Positions 42,768 through 52,169 are shown, numbered from the stretch's first letter. The stretch: 64,000 bases of DNA from CAIJMU01 sp035530275 (GCA_035530275.1 DATKVC010000015.1:124001-188000), one strand, 5' to 3'. Translations and numbers: made by a program. Notes: a model not told the origin generated them from the letters alone.

Positions 42768-42796
42768 TTGACCGCGCGCGGTGGCGGGTTTACCCT
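42768..42796 (+). promoter_or_regulatory. Candidate sigma-70 promoter for gene 42833
   Basis: TTGACC (42768-42773), a 17-bp spacer and TACCCT (42791-42796). Transcription would begin near 42803, 30 bases before the ATG, with GGAGG at 42822-42826. Confidence 0.5.
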
Positions 42797-42832
42797 CCTG
42801 CAATCATATCGCTACCGATCTGGAGGTGCTTG

Positions 42833-43531
42833 ATGTCGAGGAAGACGCTTATGTTCGCTTTCGCTCTCGCCGCGGCTATCGTCGTGCCGGCGAACATCGC
42901 GGCGCAGTCGTTGCAGGAGCTGAAGTCGAGCTACGAATCGGCGGTACGAGCCGCTTCCGCCGCTCCGGCCGACTACGCGGCGAACTGGAAGGCGGCGCAG
43001 GCGGCTCGAAAATACGGCGACCAGCTCGAGACCGACGAAGTGCAGGGCTGGAAGGACAGCGCTCGCGTCATCGCCAAGGACGGCATGAAATACGGCGAAC
43101 TCGCCTTCAAGCTCAATCCGGCGGGAATTGAAGGTTGGTATTGGTATGGTCTCTGCGTCGGCACCTATTCCGACTGCGTGAGCATCTTTAGCGCATTGGC
43201 CGAGGGGCTCAAGGGCAAGACCCAGCAGGGTTTCGAGAACGCGTACAAATTCGACAAGATGTACGATAACGGGGGGCCGATCATCGCCCTCGGTCGCTTC
43301 TGGCAGTCGATCCCCGGAATCGCGGGTCAGGATCTCAAGAAGTCCGAGAAATTGTACAACGAGTACATAGGGCTTTTCGCGAATTCGAAAAATCCAAATT
43401 CCGATGCCTGGCTCTATCGTGGCGAACTATTTCGAGACACCGGCCGCAAGGACTATGCCCGAGCCGATTTCGAGAAGGCCGTTGCGATGGGAAATAAAAA
43501 GGCCGCCAAGGAGCTCCTGAATTTGAAGTAG
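42833..43531 (+). CDS. Secreted TPR-like protein
   Basis: A 232-aa protein; ATG 42833 behind GGAGG (a TTG at 42830 is in frame but poorer). Signal peptide cut near NIAAQS. The mature protein is helical with TPR-like pairs (MKYGELAFKLNPAGIEGWYWYG, AWLYRGELFRDTGRKDYARADFEKAV), so a periplasmic tetratricopeptide scaffold is likely. No enzymatic motif. It precedes the DUF350 gene by 46 bases. Confidence 0.75.
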   Translation: MSRKTLMFAFALAAAIVVPANIAAQSLQELKSSYESAVRAASAAPADYAANWKAAQAARKYGDQLETDEVQGWKDSARVIAKDGMKYGELAFKLNPAGIEGWYWYGLCVGTYSDCVSIFSALAEGLKGKTQQGFENAYKFDKMYDNGGPIIALGRFWQSIPGIAGQDLKKSEKLYNEYIGLFANSKNPNSDAWLYRGELFRDTGRKDYARADFEKAVAMGNKKAAKELLNLK

Positions 43532-43577
43532 GCGGGCGGCGCGGCGGTCGACCATACTTTGCGAACGGAGGATCTCG

Positions 43578-44462
43578 ATGGAGTACCTGGTCTCGTCTCT
43601 TTTCGGGGCCGTGGCCCTCGTACCCTATTTCCTTTTCGCCCTCGCCCTGTTCGTCGCGGGCAAGTTCGTTTTCGACTGGTCGACCCCTCGTATCGAGGAT
43701 GATCGGGAGCTAACCGAGCGGGACAACCCCGCATTCGGCGCCGTCTTCGCGGGCTACATGCTTGGCCTCGGCTTCGCGATGAGCGGGGCGCTCTCGGCCC
43801 TCGGGCCTTCGATCGGCGCGAACTTCCTCAATATCGGCGTGTCGGGTTTGGCCGGCATTCTTCTCATGCGGGCCAGCATGTTTCTCGGCGAACGACTGAT
43901 CCTTCCGAAGCTCCGGTTCGAGACGGAAATCGTCGCGCATCGCAATCTCGGCGTCGGGTTCGCCTTCGCCGGCCTCTTCGTCGCCAACGGTCTCGTCATC
44001 ATGGGTGTCATGACAGGTCGGAGCGACTCGCCGGCCGACCTCCTCATCGATATCTGCGTGTACTGGCTTACCAGCCAAGTCTTTCTCCTCGTCTCTTGGT
44101 ATCTATTCATGGCGATCTCCCTCTACGATGCGAAGCGTGCCATCTCCGTGGACGATAATCCCGCCGCGGGCCTAAGCCTCGGTGGCTTTTTCATCGCGGT
44201 CGGCATCATTCTTCTCGCGGCTCTCCGTGGCGCGGGCAGCGATCGCGCGGCCGAACTCCTCGTCGCCATGGGTGTGGGGGCGGTCGGTCTCGCCCTCCTC
44301 TCCCTTTCGCGCCTTCTCGCCTCGGCCCTCCTCATCCGGAATGCGCGCATGAGCGCGGAGATTGGCGAGCAGAAGAACCTCGCCGCGGGGGCAGTTTCGG
44401 CCCTCGCGCCCATCGCCGTGGCTCTCCTGTACGCTGCCCTCGTCGGCGCCAGGTTGGGCTAG
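43578..44462 (+). CDS. DUF350 membrane protein (two repeats)
   Basis: A 294-aa protein with GGAGG before the ATG and eight predicted membrane helices. They form two homologous halves: NPAFGAVFAGYMLGLGFAMSGAL in the first and NPAAGLSLGGFFIAVGIILL in the second, each the DUF350/UPF0719 signature (as in E. coli YjfL). Function unknown. DUF350 genes commonly sit in small conserved clusters with secreted and beta-rich partner proteins, as here. Confidence 0.85.
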   Translation: MEYLVSSLFGAVALVPYFLFALALFVAGKFVFDWSTPRIEDDRELTERDNPAFGAVFAGYMLGLGFAMSGALSALGPSIGANFLNIGVSGLAGILLMRASMFLGERLILPKLRFETEIVAHRNLGVGFAFAGLFVANGLVIMGVMTGRSDSPADLLIDICVYWLTSQVFLLVSWYLFMAISLYDAKRAISVDDNPAAGLSLGGFFIAVGIILLAALRGAGSDRAAELLVAMGVGAVGLALLSLSRLLASALLIRNARMSAEIGEQKNLAAGAVSALAPIAVALLYAALVGARLG

Positions 44463-44479
44463 GCCGACGGGCCGTCATA

Positions 44480-45217
44480 ATGCGTACCAATAGATCGTTC
44501 GGACGCCCTTTGTCGAAGAGGGTCGCGATCGTTGCCCTCGCCGTAGCGGCCTTCGTATTCTTCTGCGAAGGCGCGGCCTTCGCTCGCGGCGGCTTTTCGG
44601 GGGGCGGTTTCAGGAGCGCGCCCTCCTTTCGATCGACCTCGGCGCGGTCCTTCTCCATGCCGAAATTGTCGAGCCCGCGCTCAGGTTTCACCTGGGGTTC
44701 GCGTCAGCCCAAAGCCGCGACGGGCTTGCAGCCCTCCGGCAGCGCCGCCGTACCCCGATCCTTCGGCGCCTCGGGCGCCGCCTCGGCGCGGAGCGTCTAC
44801 GACGCGGCGAGAAGCAAGGGCACTCTGTTCGCGAGCCGCGACGAGGCGACGACCTCCTTCGGGCGCAGCCTCGGCTCGCGCTACGGCTCGACCTTTTCGA
44901 GCGAGCCCTCGACGCGCCCGAACTGGATTCCGAATTCGTCCTTGATCGGAGGGCGGAGCGTCAACATCGTCTACAATCCGGCTCTGGGAGGTTATGGATA
45001 TCTCGATCCAATTCTCGGTACCTGGTTGCTCTATGACGCGATGCGGGACGCAGCCATGATGGACCGACTCATGGCGGGCAACGGCTATTACTGGGGTCCG
45101 CCGCCCGTTTATGCGGCCTACGATCCCGGTTTCATCACCGTAGCAGCCGTGCTGCTCGTCGTCGTCATGCTGATCGCTTTCCGCGCCGGACGACGCCACG
45201 GGGGCTGGGGCCCATGA
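44480..45217 (+). CDS. Hypothetical exported membrane protein, Ser/Gly/Phe-rich
   Basis: A 245-aa protein. The N-terminal hydrophobic segment (about 14-34) ends in FARGGFSGGGF, like a cleavable signal followed by a Gly/Ser/Arg/Phe-rich low-complexity region (about 36-150). A Tyr/Gly/Pro-rich segment (NPALGGYGYLDPILGTWLLYDAM) follows, with one C-terminal membrane helix (VAAVLLVVVMLIAF). No family recognised. It sits between the DUF350 gene (17 bases upstream) and a gene whose ATG overlaps its TGA, so all three probably form one unit. Confidence 0.7.
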   Translation: MRTNRSFGRPLSKRVAIVALAVAAFVFFCEGAAFARGGFSGGGFRSAPSFRSTSARSFSMPKLSSPRSGFTWGSRQPKAATGLQPSGSAAVPRSFGASGAASARSVYDAARSKGTLFASRDEATTSFGRSLGSRYGSTFSSEPSTRPNWIPNSSLIGGRSVNIVYNPALGGYGYLDPILGTWLLYDAMRDAAMMDRLMAGNGYYWGPPPVYAAYDPGFITVAAVLLVVVMLIAFRAGRRHGGWGP

Positions 45218-45927
45218 TGGGATTGGGCGGGCACGCGAAGGCGCCGGAAACGCCCGGTGAGGGTCCCGCAACGTGGCTGTCGATCCAGCCCGGCGACTGG
45301 CTCTCATTCCGCGACGCGGGCAATTTCGTCGCCGGAGGCATGGGCGGCATGGACTATCGCGTGCGTTCGCTTCGCGCGATCGAGGCCCGCGACCGAGATT
45401 CAGGGAATCCGATAGCGACGTGGACCCTCTACGATCTCGAGGCTCCGGACCGCGGCGATTGCCGCTTCGCCGTCTTTGCTTCGGGCGAGGAATTCGAGCT
45501 CCGTTTCTATTTCGCGCCGGTTTTTTTCGCGCGGGGCACGCGCGACAATCTCGTCGATCGGGGACAGACCTGGTTTTTCCTCCCTCCCGCCGATCCGGAG
45601 GACTTCATCTCCTCGGAGCTCGAATGGGCACCCTGGCCCGACCTTCCGGCCTTCGACGCCGGCGACGGAGTGGAGCTGAAGAGGAACTGGGGGCCCGCCG
45701 GCTTCGGCCAGACGGTCTTCGGCTTCATGGTTGGAGAAGGGGGCGAGGACCTGCCGGTCCAGCTCGTCGAGTACGCGACCGAGGACGATTCGCCCAATTC
45801 CCTCCTTCTGCTCCTCGAGGAACGCTGGATGCGCCCCGACGGCGCGGTGCCGCGGGAGGGGGGCTACATCAGCCTCTTCGTGGGCAGACCGGTCGCCGAG
45901 GGCGACGTGACGCACCTTCCGTCCTAG
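45214..45927 (+). CDS. Hypothetical beta-rich cytoplasmic protein, possibly DUF4178-like
   Basis: A 237-aa protein without signal or membrane segment; ATGA overlap with the upstream gene. GDWLSFRDAGNFVAGGM then YRVRSLRAIE, WTLYDLEAPDRGDCRFAVFA and FELRFYF suggest the beta-strand pattern of DUF4178-type domains, which accompany DUF350 proteins in several genomes. The assignment is by resemblance only. Its TAG stop shares the palindrome CTAG with the stop of the convergent aminotransferase gene. Confidence 0.62.
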   Translation: MMGLGGHAKAPETPGEGPATWLSIQPGDWLSFRDAGNFVAGGMGGMDYRVRSLRAIEARDRDSGNPIATWTLYDLEAPDRGDCRFAVFASGEEFELRFYFAPVFFARGTRDNLVDRGQTWFFLPPADPEDFISSELEWAPWPDLPAFDAGDGVELKRNWGPAGFGQTVFGFMVGEGGEDLPVQLVEYATEDDSPNSLLLLLEERWMRPDGAVPREGGYISLFVGRPVAEGDVTHLPS

Positions 45928-47096
45928 CGCCCCTCGAGGGCCCTCGCCATCCTTTCGAGCCCCTCGGCGAGGAGGGATCGGGGACAGGCGAAGTTGAGCC
46001 GCGCGAAGCCCGCGCCTCCGGTTCCGAAGGCGGCTCCCTCGTTGAGGGCGACCTTGGCCTCGCGGAGAAAGAAGTCGGCTGGCGCCTCGACGCCGAGTCT
46101 CCTGCAATCGAGCCACATGAGGTGAGTGGCGTCGGGCCGCATCGCGCCGATCTCGGGCATGCGCTTCCCGATGAATTCGAGGGCGAAATCGCGGTTGGCG
46201 CGCAGGTAGGCGAGGGCTTCCGCCAGCCATTCGTCGCAGCTTCCCGAGAGGGCTTCTTCGGCGGCGACGAGGGAAAGGCTCGAGACGTGGAGGGTCATCC
46301 GCGCTTGCGCCTGCGCGAAGGCCGATCGGATTTCCGCGTTCGGGATGATCGCGAAACCGCAGAAAAGCCCGGCGATATTGAAGGTTTTCGAGGGCGAGAC
46401 GAGGGTGACGCTCCGTGCGGCGAAGGCCGGATCGAGGGAGGCCAGGGGGACATGGGCCTCCCCGTCCAGGAGGAGCTCGGCGTGGATCTCGTCGGAGACG
46501 ATGACCGCGCCGCTTTCGACCGCGATCTCGGCCATACGGCGCTGGGTCGCGCGGTCCCAGGCGATGCCGACGGGATTGTGGGGGTCGCAGAGGAGGAACA
46601 TGGAGCTGCGCGCTCCCCTCGATCCGAAGGCCGCGGAAAAAACATCCCAATTGATAGAATATGTCGGGGCCCCGCCCGCGCGGCCTTCCTCGAGGGGCGC
46701 CTCCTGCCTGACGAGGCCGAGATGGGCGTCCAGGTCGTTGAAGGGCATGTAGACCGGCGGCTGGATGAGGTAGCCTTCGCCCGGCTTGCATACCGCGGCG
46801 GCCGCGGCGTTGAAGCCGCTCACGAGTCCCGTCGTCGAGACGACCCAATCGGGGTCTACCTTCCAACCGTAGAGCTTGTCCATGCGCGCGGCCACCGCGG
46901 CGCGCAGCGAAGGCGCGTCGCCGGGGTAGCCGAAGACGCCATGGTCGAGTGCTCGCCGCAATGCCTCGACGATGGGCTTGGGCGATCGGAAGTCCATGTC
47001 CGCGACCCATAGGGGAATCACGTCCGAATTATATCGATTCCATTTTACCGAATTTGAATTGCGACGATCGACGAGTTCATCAAAGTCGAATTTCAT
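45924..47096 (-). CDS. MalY/PatB-family PLP-dependent C-S lyase (cystathionine beta-lyase)
   Basis: A 390-aa fold-type I PLP enzyme. The opening FDELVDRRNSNSVKWNRY followed by PLWVADMDF is the MalY/PatB signature. LCDPHNPVG and VSDEIHAEL carry the cofactor-binding Asn and Asp, and VSPSKTFNIAGL carries the Schiff-base Lys. Such enzymes cleave cystathionine or cysteine to pyruvate, ammonia and a thiol, and some double as regulators. Start ATG at 47096 with GAAGG upstream. It is transcribed divergently from citrate synthase. Confidence 0.93.
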   Translation of the reverse strand: MKFDFDELVDRRNSNSVKWNRYNSDVIPLWVADMDFRSPKPIVEALRRALDHGVFGYPGDAPSLRAAVAARMDKLYGWKVDPDWVVSTTGLVSGFNAAAAAVCKPGEGYLIQPPVYMPFNDLDAHLGLVRQEAPLEEGRAGGAPTYSINWDVFSAAFGSRGARSSMFLLCDPHNPVGIAWDRATQRRMAEIAVESGAVIVSDEIHAELLLDGEAHVPLASLDPAFAARSVTLVSPSKTFNIAGLFCGFAIIPNAEIRSAFAQAQARMTLHVSSLSLVAAEEALSGSCDEWLAEALAYLRANRDFALEFIGKRMPEIGAMRPDATHLMWLDCRRLGVEAPADFFLREAKVALNEGAAFGTGGAGFARLNFACPRSLLAEGLERMARALEGR

Positions 47097-47208
47097 TTCA
47101 GACAGCCTTCTTTCCGCGTCAATCTAGCCGAGGAAGGCCGGGGAGGCAAGAACGAGGCTGTCGAAGGCGAAGGCACGAAGGCGCCGCGGGCATTCCGATA
47201 CTTTTTTC

Positions 47209-47237
47209 TTGCGCGGTCTGTAAACGTGCCGTATACC
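47209..47237 (+). promoter_or_regulatory. Candidate promoter of citrate synthase
   Basis: TTGCGC (47209-47214), a 17-bp spacer and TATACC (47232-47237) in the 321-bp gap between the divergent lyase and citrate synthase genes. It would give a leader of about 170 nt. Apart from this promoter and the AGGAGG at 47403-47408, the gap shows nothing I recognise. Confidence 0.5.
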
Positions 47238-47417
47238 TATATTGAAACCGGATTTCGTCAGCCGCAATCCTCACCGTCAGGCATCGCAGGAATTCTCGCT
47301 ACATCTCGGTTCTCTCGGACCGCGCCGACGCGGCATGAGGCAGGCGGATTGATGGCTCCATACATAGCGCGCGCGCTTCGGCGGCGCGAAAAGCCCTTAT
47401 TCAGGAGGACCGATACC

Positions 47418-48710
47418 ATGGGCAGCGATTCGCTTTCCATCGTCGACAACAGGACAGGCCAGAAGTACGAGATCCCGATCGTCGACGGCACTATCCGAGC
47501 GATCGACCTTCGCGCGATCAAGAAAGATAAGGAAGATTTCGGCCTTCTCACCTACGACCCGGCCCTCCTCAACACGGCCACCGCGAAGTCGGCCATCACC
47601 TTCCTCGACGGGGAGAAGGGCATCCTTCGCTATCGCGGCTATCCGATCGAGCAGCTCGCCGAGCATTCCACCTTCATGGAGACGGCCTACCTCCTCATCT
47701 TCGGCCAGCTCCCCACGACGCCCCAGCTCGAGCAGTGGGAGTGGGACATCAGCCATCACTCTCTCCTCCACACGAACATGCAGAAGCTCATCGAGAGCTT
47801 CCGCCACTCGGCCCATCCCATGAGCGTGTTCATCGGTGCGATGAGCGCCCTCGGCTCCCTCTATCCCGACGCCCGCGACGCCTCCTGCGTCGAATGCCGC
47901 CTCCTCCAGGCACAGCGCATAATTGCGAAGGTCCCGACGATCGGCGCCTTCACCTACCGCCTCAACATGGGCTGGCCGATGAACTATCCGGACGACGAGC
48001 TCGGCTACGTCGGCAACTATCTCCGGATGATGTTCAAGATGACCGAGCACAAGTACGTGCCGAACCCCGTTCTCGAGCGGGCCCTCAACGTCCTCTTCAT
48101 CCTTCACGCCGACCACGAGCAGAATTGCTCGACGAGCGCGATGCGTTTCATCGGCTCCTCCCACGCCGATCCCTACTCCTCCCTCGCCGGCGCCGCCGCC
48201 GCCCTCTACGGCCCTCTCCATGGCGGAGCCAACGAGGCAGTCCTCCTCATGCTCGAGCAGGTCGGCAGCGTGAAGAACGTGCCCGCCTACATCGACAAGG
48301 TGAAGAAGGGCGAGGCCAAGCTCATGGGTTTCGGCCATCGCGTCTATCGCAACTTCGACCCCCGCGGAAAGATCATCAAGGCCCTCGCCTACGATGTCTT
48401 CAAGGAGATGGGCGCGAATCCCCTCCTCGAGATCGCCCTCGAACTCGAGCGCATCGCCCTGAGCGACGAATACTTCATTTCGCGCAAGCTCTACCCGAAC
48501 GTCGATTTCTACTCGGGCCTCATCTACCAGGCGATGAAGCTCCCCACGAACATCTTCACGGTCATGTTCGCGATTCCCCGATCGGTGGGTTGGATCGCCC
48601 AGTGGATGGAGATGATGCGTGACGAGGATCTCAAGATCGTCAGGCCGCGGCAGATCTACATCGGTGAGGCCGCCCGCGAATACGTTCCGATCGGGAGCCG
48701 CAAGGCATGA
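47418..48710 (+). CDS. gltA: Citrate synthase
   Basis: A 430-aa type II citrate synthase. The start is the ATG at 47418, nine bases after AGGAGG (47403-47408); the open frame extends upstream but without a good start. Catalytic blocks are intact: GSSHADPYSSLAGAAAALYG with PLHGGANEAV (His), MGFGHRVYRNFDPR (His) and NVDFYSG (Asp). It condenses acetyl-CoA and oxaloacetate. Its presence suggests at least an oxidative TCA half for glutamate synthesis. A TrmH-family gene follows in the same direction. Confidence 0.97.
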   Translation: MGSDSLSIVDNRTGQKYEIPIVDGTIRAIDLRAIKKDKEDFGLLTYDPALLNTATAKSAITFLDGEKGILRYRGYPIEQLAEHSTFMETAYLLIFGQLPTTPQLEQWEWDISHHSLLHTNMQKLIESFRHSAHPMSVFIGAMSALGSLYPDARDASCVECRLLQAQRIIAKVPTIGAFTYRLNMGWPMNYPDDELGYVGNYLRMMFKMTEHKYVPNPVLERALNVLFILHADHEQNCSTSAMRFIGSSHADPYSSLAGAAAALYGPLHGGANEAVLLMLEQVGSVKNVPAYIDKVKKGEAKLMGFGHRVYRNFDPRGKIIKALAYDVFKEMGANPLLEIALELERIALSDEYFISRKLYPNVDFYSGLIYQAMKLPTNIFTVMFAIPRSVGWIAQWMEMMRDEDLKIVRPRQIYIGEAAREYVPIGSRKA

Positions 48711-48747
48711 AATCCGGCCGGGGCGGCGTCGCTCGGCCCTCGAGCCG

Positions 48748-49566
48748 ATGATACCGCCCTGGCTCTCGCGGCTCGGCTCCCTGCGCGACAGGGACCTCGC
48801 CGCCGAGGGGCTCGTGGTGGCCGAGGGGCGGTTGGTCGCGCAGCGACTGGCCGCTCGCTCCGACTTCGTGCCCCTCGCCCTCCTCGCGACGCCCGAGACG
48901 GCCACAGCCTTCGAGGGGCCGGGCTTCGAGTCCTGGCCCCTTTTCATTTCGAGCGAGGCCGAGCTTTCAACCTTCGCCGGTTTTCCCTTCCATCGCGGCG
49001 TCATCGCCCTCGCGAAAAGGCCCTCTCCTGCCTCGGTTGCGGCGTTCGCCGCCTCCCTCGAAGCGAAGGCCCTGCCCCCGCTTCTCGTCCTTCCCCAAAC
49101 CCGCGATCCGGAGAATCTCGGCGCCCTCGCGAGGAGCGCGGCGGTCTTCGGTTTCGGCGCCCTGCTGGTCGGGCGGGCCTGCCCCGATTTTCTCTCTCGC
49201 AGGACGCTCAGGGTTTCGATGGGGGCCGTTCTCGACCTGCCGATGTTGCGCCTCGATTCGTCGGCCGACTGGCGGACCTTTTCCGAACGGGGCTATAGGC
49301 TTGCCGGCGCGGTTATCGACCCGGGCGCCAGCGACGCGGCGACCTGGGAGGTTCGGCAGCCCGCAGCCCTCGCCCTCGGCGACGAGTACGCCGGCCTTGA
49401 CGACGACTGGCTCGCGCTCTGCGACGAAAAAATCACAATTACGATGGCCGCGGGACCCGATTCGCTCAACGTTGCCGCGGCCGGGGCGATCCTCATGTGG
49501 CGCGTCGCCGAAGGGCGACGCGAGCGCGGCCGCATCGCGTCTCGCGAGGCCTCCGGCCCGACCTGA
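48748..49566 (+). CDS. SpoU/TrmH-family RNA 2'-O-methyltransferase
   Basis: A 272-aa SPOUT enzyme. Motif 1 is QTRDPENLGALARSAAVFGF, motif 2 ALGDEYAGL (usual Glu present), and motif 3 ITITMAAGPDSLNVAAAGAI. An N-terminal substrate-binding region (about 1-95) resembles the L30e-like domain of rRNA 2'-O-methylases. The target nucleotide cannot be told. ATG 48748 is the first good methionine; no strong ribosome site, with citrate synthase ending 37 bases upstream. It converges with the Feo operon. Confidence 0.88.
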   Translation: MIPPWLSRLGSLRDRDLAAEGLVVAEGRLVAQRLAARSDFVPLALLATPETATAFEGPGFESWPLFISSEAELSTFAGFPFHRGVIALAKRPSPASVAAFAASLEAKALPPLLVLPQTRDPENLGALARSAAVFGFGALLVGRACPDFLSRRTLRVSMGAVLDLPMLRLDSSADWRTFSERGYRLAGAVIDPGASDAATWEVRQPAALALGDEYAGLDDDWLALCDEKITITMAAGPDSLNVAAAGAILMWRVAEGRRERGRIASREASGPT

Positions 49567-49571
49567 GGCGC

Positions 49572-49787
49572 TCAACCGCAGCCCGGGCAGCGCCCCTTCG
49601 AAGCGCCCTTCGCTCCACCCTTCATGGCCGCACAACCCTCGCAGGCCTTCGCGCCGCTTCCCTTCGAAGGGCAGGATTCGCAGGCGCTTCCTCCCTTCTT
49701 GGCTCGGCGGAAGGCCCTGAGCCCGATCCAGAGCGCCGCGACTCCGACGATCAGGGCAACCGCGATCTCCTGGCCGATGGCGCCCAT
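49572..49787 (-). CDS. FeoB-associated Cys-rich membrane protein
   Basis: A 71-aa protein. One membrane helix (about 6-24, ALIVGVAALWIGLRAF) is followed by a Lys/Gly-rich tail with six cysteines in CxxC-like pairs (CESC, CEGC, CPGC). This matches the small FeoB-associated Cys-rich family found just after feoB, proposed to handle Fe(II) or stabilise the transporter. Its ATG overlaps the FeoB TGA. Confidence 0.85.
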   Translation of the reverse strand: MGAIGQEIAVALIVGVAALWIGLRAFRRAKKGGSACESCPSKGSGAKACEGCAAMKGGAKGASKGRCPGCG

Positions 49788-51940
49788 CAGGAGAAGCCCA
49801 GCCGTGTGCCGACCTGGAAGACGGCGAAGGCTACCAGCCAGCCGATGGCCAGTTGGAAGGCGATGGAAAATCCCAGCCAGCTCCAGCCGAGTTCGGCCCG
49901 AAGGGTCGCGAGGGCCGCGAAGCAGGGTGGTATGAGAAGGACGAAGAGCATGAGGGAGATCGCCGCGAGGGGGCTCCAGGAAGGATCGGCCGCCAGCTTG
50001 GCGCGGAGGCTCGTCGAGCCTCCGTCATCCGTTCCCACCCCATAAAGGATGCCGAAAGTCGACACGACCACCTCCTTTGCCGCGAAGCCCGTCACGGTGG
50101 CGATTCCGACCCTCCAATCGAAGCCGAGGGGCCTGATGAGGGGTTCGATCAGGTGACCGAAGCTGCCCGCGGCGCTCGCGGAGAGGGCCTTGCCGGCGAG
50201 GGCGGCGGCGACGCCGCGATCCAGGGCCGCCTGATCGGCACCGGGATGAGCCTTGCTCCAGGTGGCCGCCGCGGATTGTCTCTCGGTTGCCGTCGGCGAA
50301 TAGGCGGGAAAATTGGTCACCGCCCAGATGAGGATCGAGGCCGCGAGGATGACGGTGCCGGCCTTGCGGGCGTAGGTCGCCGTCTTCTCGCCCACGTGCC
50401 AGAGGAGGCCGCGAAGGGTCGGTGCCCTCCAGGGCGGGAGCTCCATCACGAAGGGGGTCGGCTCGCCCCTGAGGATCGTGTTTCGCAGAACCAGGGAGGA
50501 AACGAGGGCGAGAACGACTCCCGTGCCGTAGACGGCCAACACCGCGGCCGCTGGATTCTTCGGAAAGAAGGCGGCGGCGAAGAGGACGTGAACAGGCAGT
50601 TTCGCCCCGCAGCTCATGAAGGGGATGGCGAGCACCGTGAGTATCCGGTCCCTGGGGCTCTTCAGCGTCCGCGCCGACATGATTGCCGGCACCGAGCAGC
50701 CGAAGCCGAGCATCAGGGGGAAGATCGACTGGCCGTGGAGCCCGAATCCGTGGAGGATCCTATCGGTGGCGAAGGCCGCCCGCGAGAGATAGCCGGTGTC
50801 TTCGAGGACGGAGAGGAGAAAGAAAAGAATAATTATGAGGGGAACGAAGGAGAGCACGCTCCCCACGCCGGCGATGACCCCGTCGATGAGGAGCGAATGC
50901 AGGGGCCCCATCGGGACGATCGCCGCGACCTGGGCCGAAAGCCAGCCGAAAAAGGCCTCGAGCCAGGCCATGGGCCAGGCGCCGATGCTGAAGGTGAGCT
51001 GGAAAATTCCCCAGAGGACGAAGATGAAAAAGGGAAGGGCGAAGACGGGGTGCATGACGACCCTGTCGATCCGTTCCGAAAGCGAAGGCGCGCCCTTCTC
51101 CTTTCTTTTAACCGCCTCGAGGCAGGCTCCGTGGATGTAGGCGTAGCGCTGTTCTGATATTACGATCTCGGAATCCTTGCCGAAATGCCTGCCGATCCAG
51201 TCGGAGGCCTTCTTCGCGAGGACGGCCACCTTGCCCGCCTCGCGATGGGCCTCGAGTCGGGCAAAGGCGTCCTCGTCCTTTTCCACGAGCTTTACCGCGA
51301 GCCAGCGGGGCGGATGGCGGCTCGCGAAATCGGCGTCCTCGGCGATGGCCTTTTCGATGGGCCCCAGCAGGGCTTCGATCTCCGAGCCGTAATCGAGGCT
51401 CCTGCCGTCGACCGCATTTCCCGAGACCGAAGCGTCGACGAGGTCGAGAAGGGCATCGAGTCCCTGCCCGTTGGTGGCCACTGTCCTCGCCATGGGAATG
51501 CCGAGGAGCTTTCCGAGGGCCGTCCCGTCGACCTCGATGCCTTTCGCCTTCGCCTCGTCGCTCATGTTCAGGGCTCCGACGACGGGGATCCCGAGTTCCT
51601 GGAACTGGAGGCAGAGGAAGAGATGGCGCTCGAGGTTCGTGGAATCGAGGACGTCGAGGATGAGGTCGGGCGGTTCGTCCAGGAGGCAATCGCGGGTGAC
51701 GACCTCGTCGAGCGAATAGGCGGTGAGGCTGTAGATTCCCGGGAGGTCGAGGAAGCGATATTCCTTGTCGCCTCGCGCGCGCGAGCCCTCCCGCTTTTCC
51801 ACCGTGACGCCGGGATAGTTGCCCACCTTGTGGTGGGCTCCCGTGAGGGCGTTGAAAAGGCTCGTCTTGCCGGCGTTGGGATTTCCCGCCAACGCGATGC
51901 GTACGAGCCTTCCAGTATTCTCAGACATGGGGGACCGCAT
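49787..51940 (-). CDS. feoB: Ferrous iron transporter FeoB
   Basis: A 717-aa protein. The N-terminal G domain has G1 GNPNAGKTS, the switch I region NYPGVTVEK, G3 LDLPGIYSL and G4 NMSD. A helical GDI domain and about ten membrane helices follow, with the two Gate repeats and the FeoB_C region. It imports Fe(II) across the inner membrane. The frame starts at 51940 with ATG; a second ATG four codons on (51928) matches the usual N-terminus, and neither has a clear ribosome site. feoA overlaps its start, so coupling is expected. Confidence 0.95.
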   Translation of the reverse strand: MRSPMSENTGRLVRIALAGNPNAGKTSLFNALTGAHHKVGNYPGVTVEKREGSRARGDKEYRFLDLPGIYSLTAYSLDEVVTRDCLLDEPPDLILDVLDSTNLERHLFLCLQFQELGIPVVGALNMSDEAKAKGIEVDGTALGKLLGIPMARTVATNGQGLDALLDLVDASVSGNAVDGRSLDYGSEIEALLGPIEKAIAEDADFASRHPPRWLAVKLVEKDEDAFARLEAHREAGKVAVLAKKASDWIGRHFGKDSEIVISEQRYAYIHGACLEAVKRKEKGAPSLSERIDRVVMHPVFALPFFIFVLWGIFQLTFSIGAWPMAWLEAFFGWLSAQVAAIVPMGPLHSLLIDGVIAGVGSVLSFVPLIIILFFLLSVLEDTGYLSRAAFATDRILHGFGLHGQSIFPLMLGFGCSVPAIMSARTLKSPRDRILTVLAIPFMSCGAKLPVHVLFAAAFFPKNPAAAVLAVYGTGVVLALVSSLVLRNTILRGEPTPFVMELPPWRAPTLRGLLWHVGEKTATYARKAGTVILAASILIWAVTNFPAYSPTATERQSAAATWSKAHPGADQAALDRGVAAALAGKALSASAAGSFGHLIEPLIRPLGFDWRVGIATVTGFAAKEVVVSTFGILYGVGTDDGGSTSLRAKLAADPSWSPLAAISLMLFVLLIPPCFAALATLRAELGWSWLGFSIAFQLAIGWLVAFAVFQVGTRLGFS

Positions 51941-52169
51941 CTTTCGATCTTTCGCGCACCTCGATCATCGCGGCTTCGCTCCGCCTGAGGATCACCTCGT
52001 AGCCCCTGATCTCGACGTGGAGGGGCCCGGACAGAAAGGCTTTGCGAAGCACCTTGCCGTCGGCACCCTCGGTGAATCCCATGTCCACGAGGCGCTTGCC
52101 GACCTCCCGCCCCGAAAGCACCCTCCCGACGACGAATTCCGCGCCGACCGGAAGCTCAGAAATATGCAT
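51921..52169 (-). CDS. feoA: FeoA ferrous iron transport accessory protein
   Basis: An 82-aa SH3-like FeoA domain (LPVGAEFVVGRVL, KRLVDMGFTEGADGKV, GPLHVEIRGYEVILRRSEA). It modulates FeoB. It starts 27 bases after the fur stop and overlaps the feoB start. Confidence 0.92.
   Translation of the reverse strand: MHISELPVGAEFVVGRVLSGREVGKRLVDMGFTEGADGKVLRKAFLSGPLHVEIRGYEVILRRSEAAMIEVRERSKDAVPHV

Noticed and set aside
47397..49004. 535-aa minus-strand open frame
   Set aside because: Antisense to citrate synthase; no domain, no ribosome site, composition of a shadow frame.
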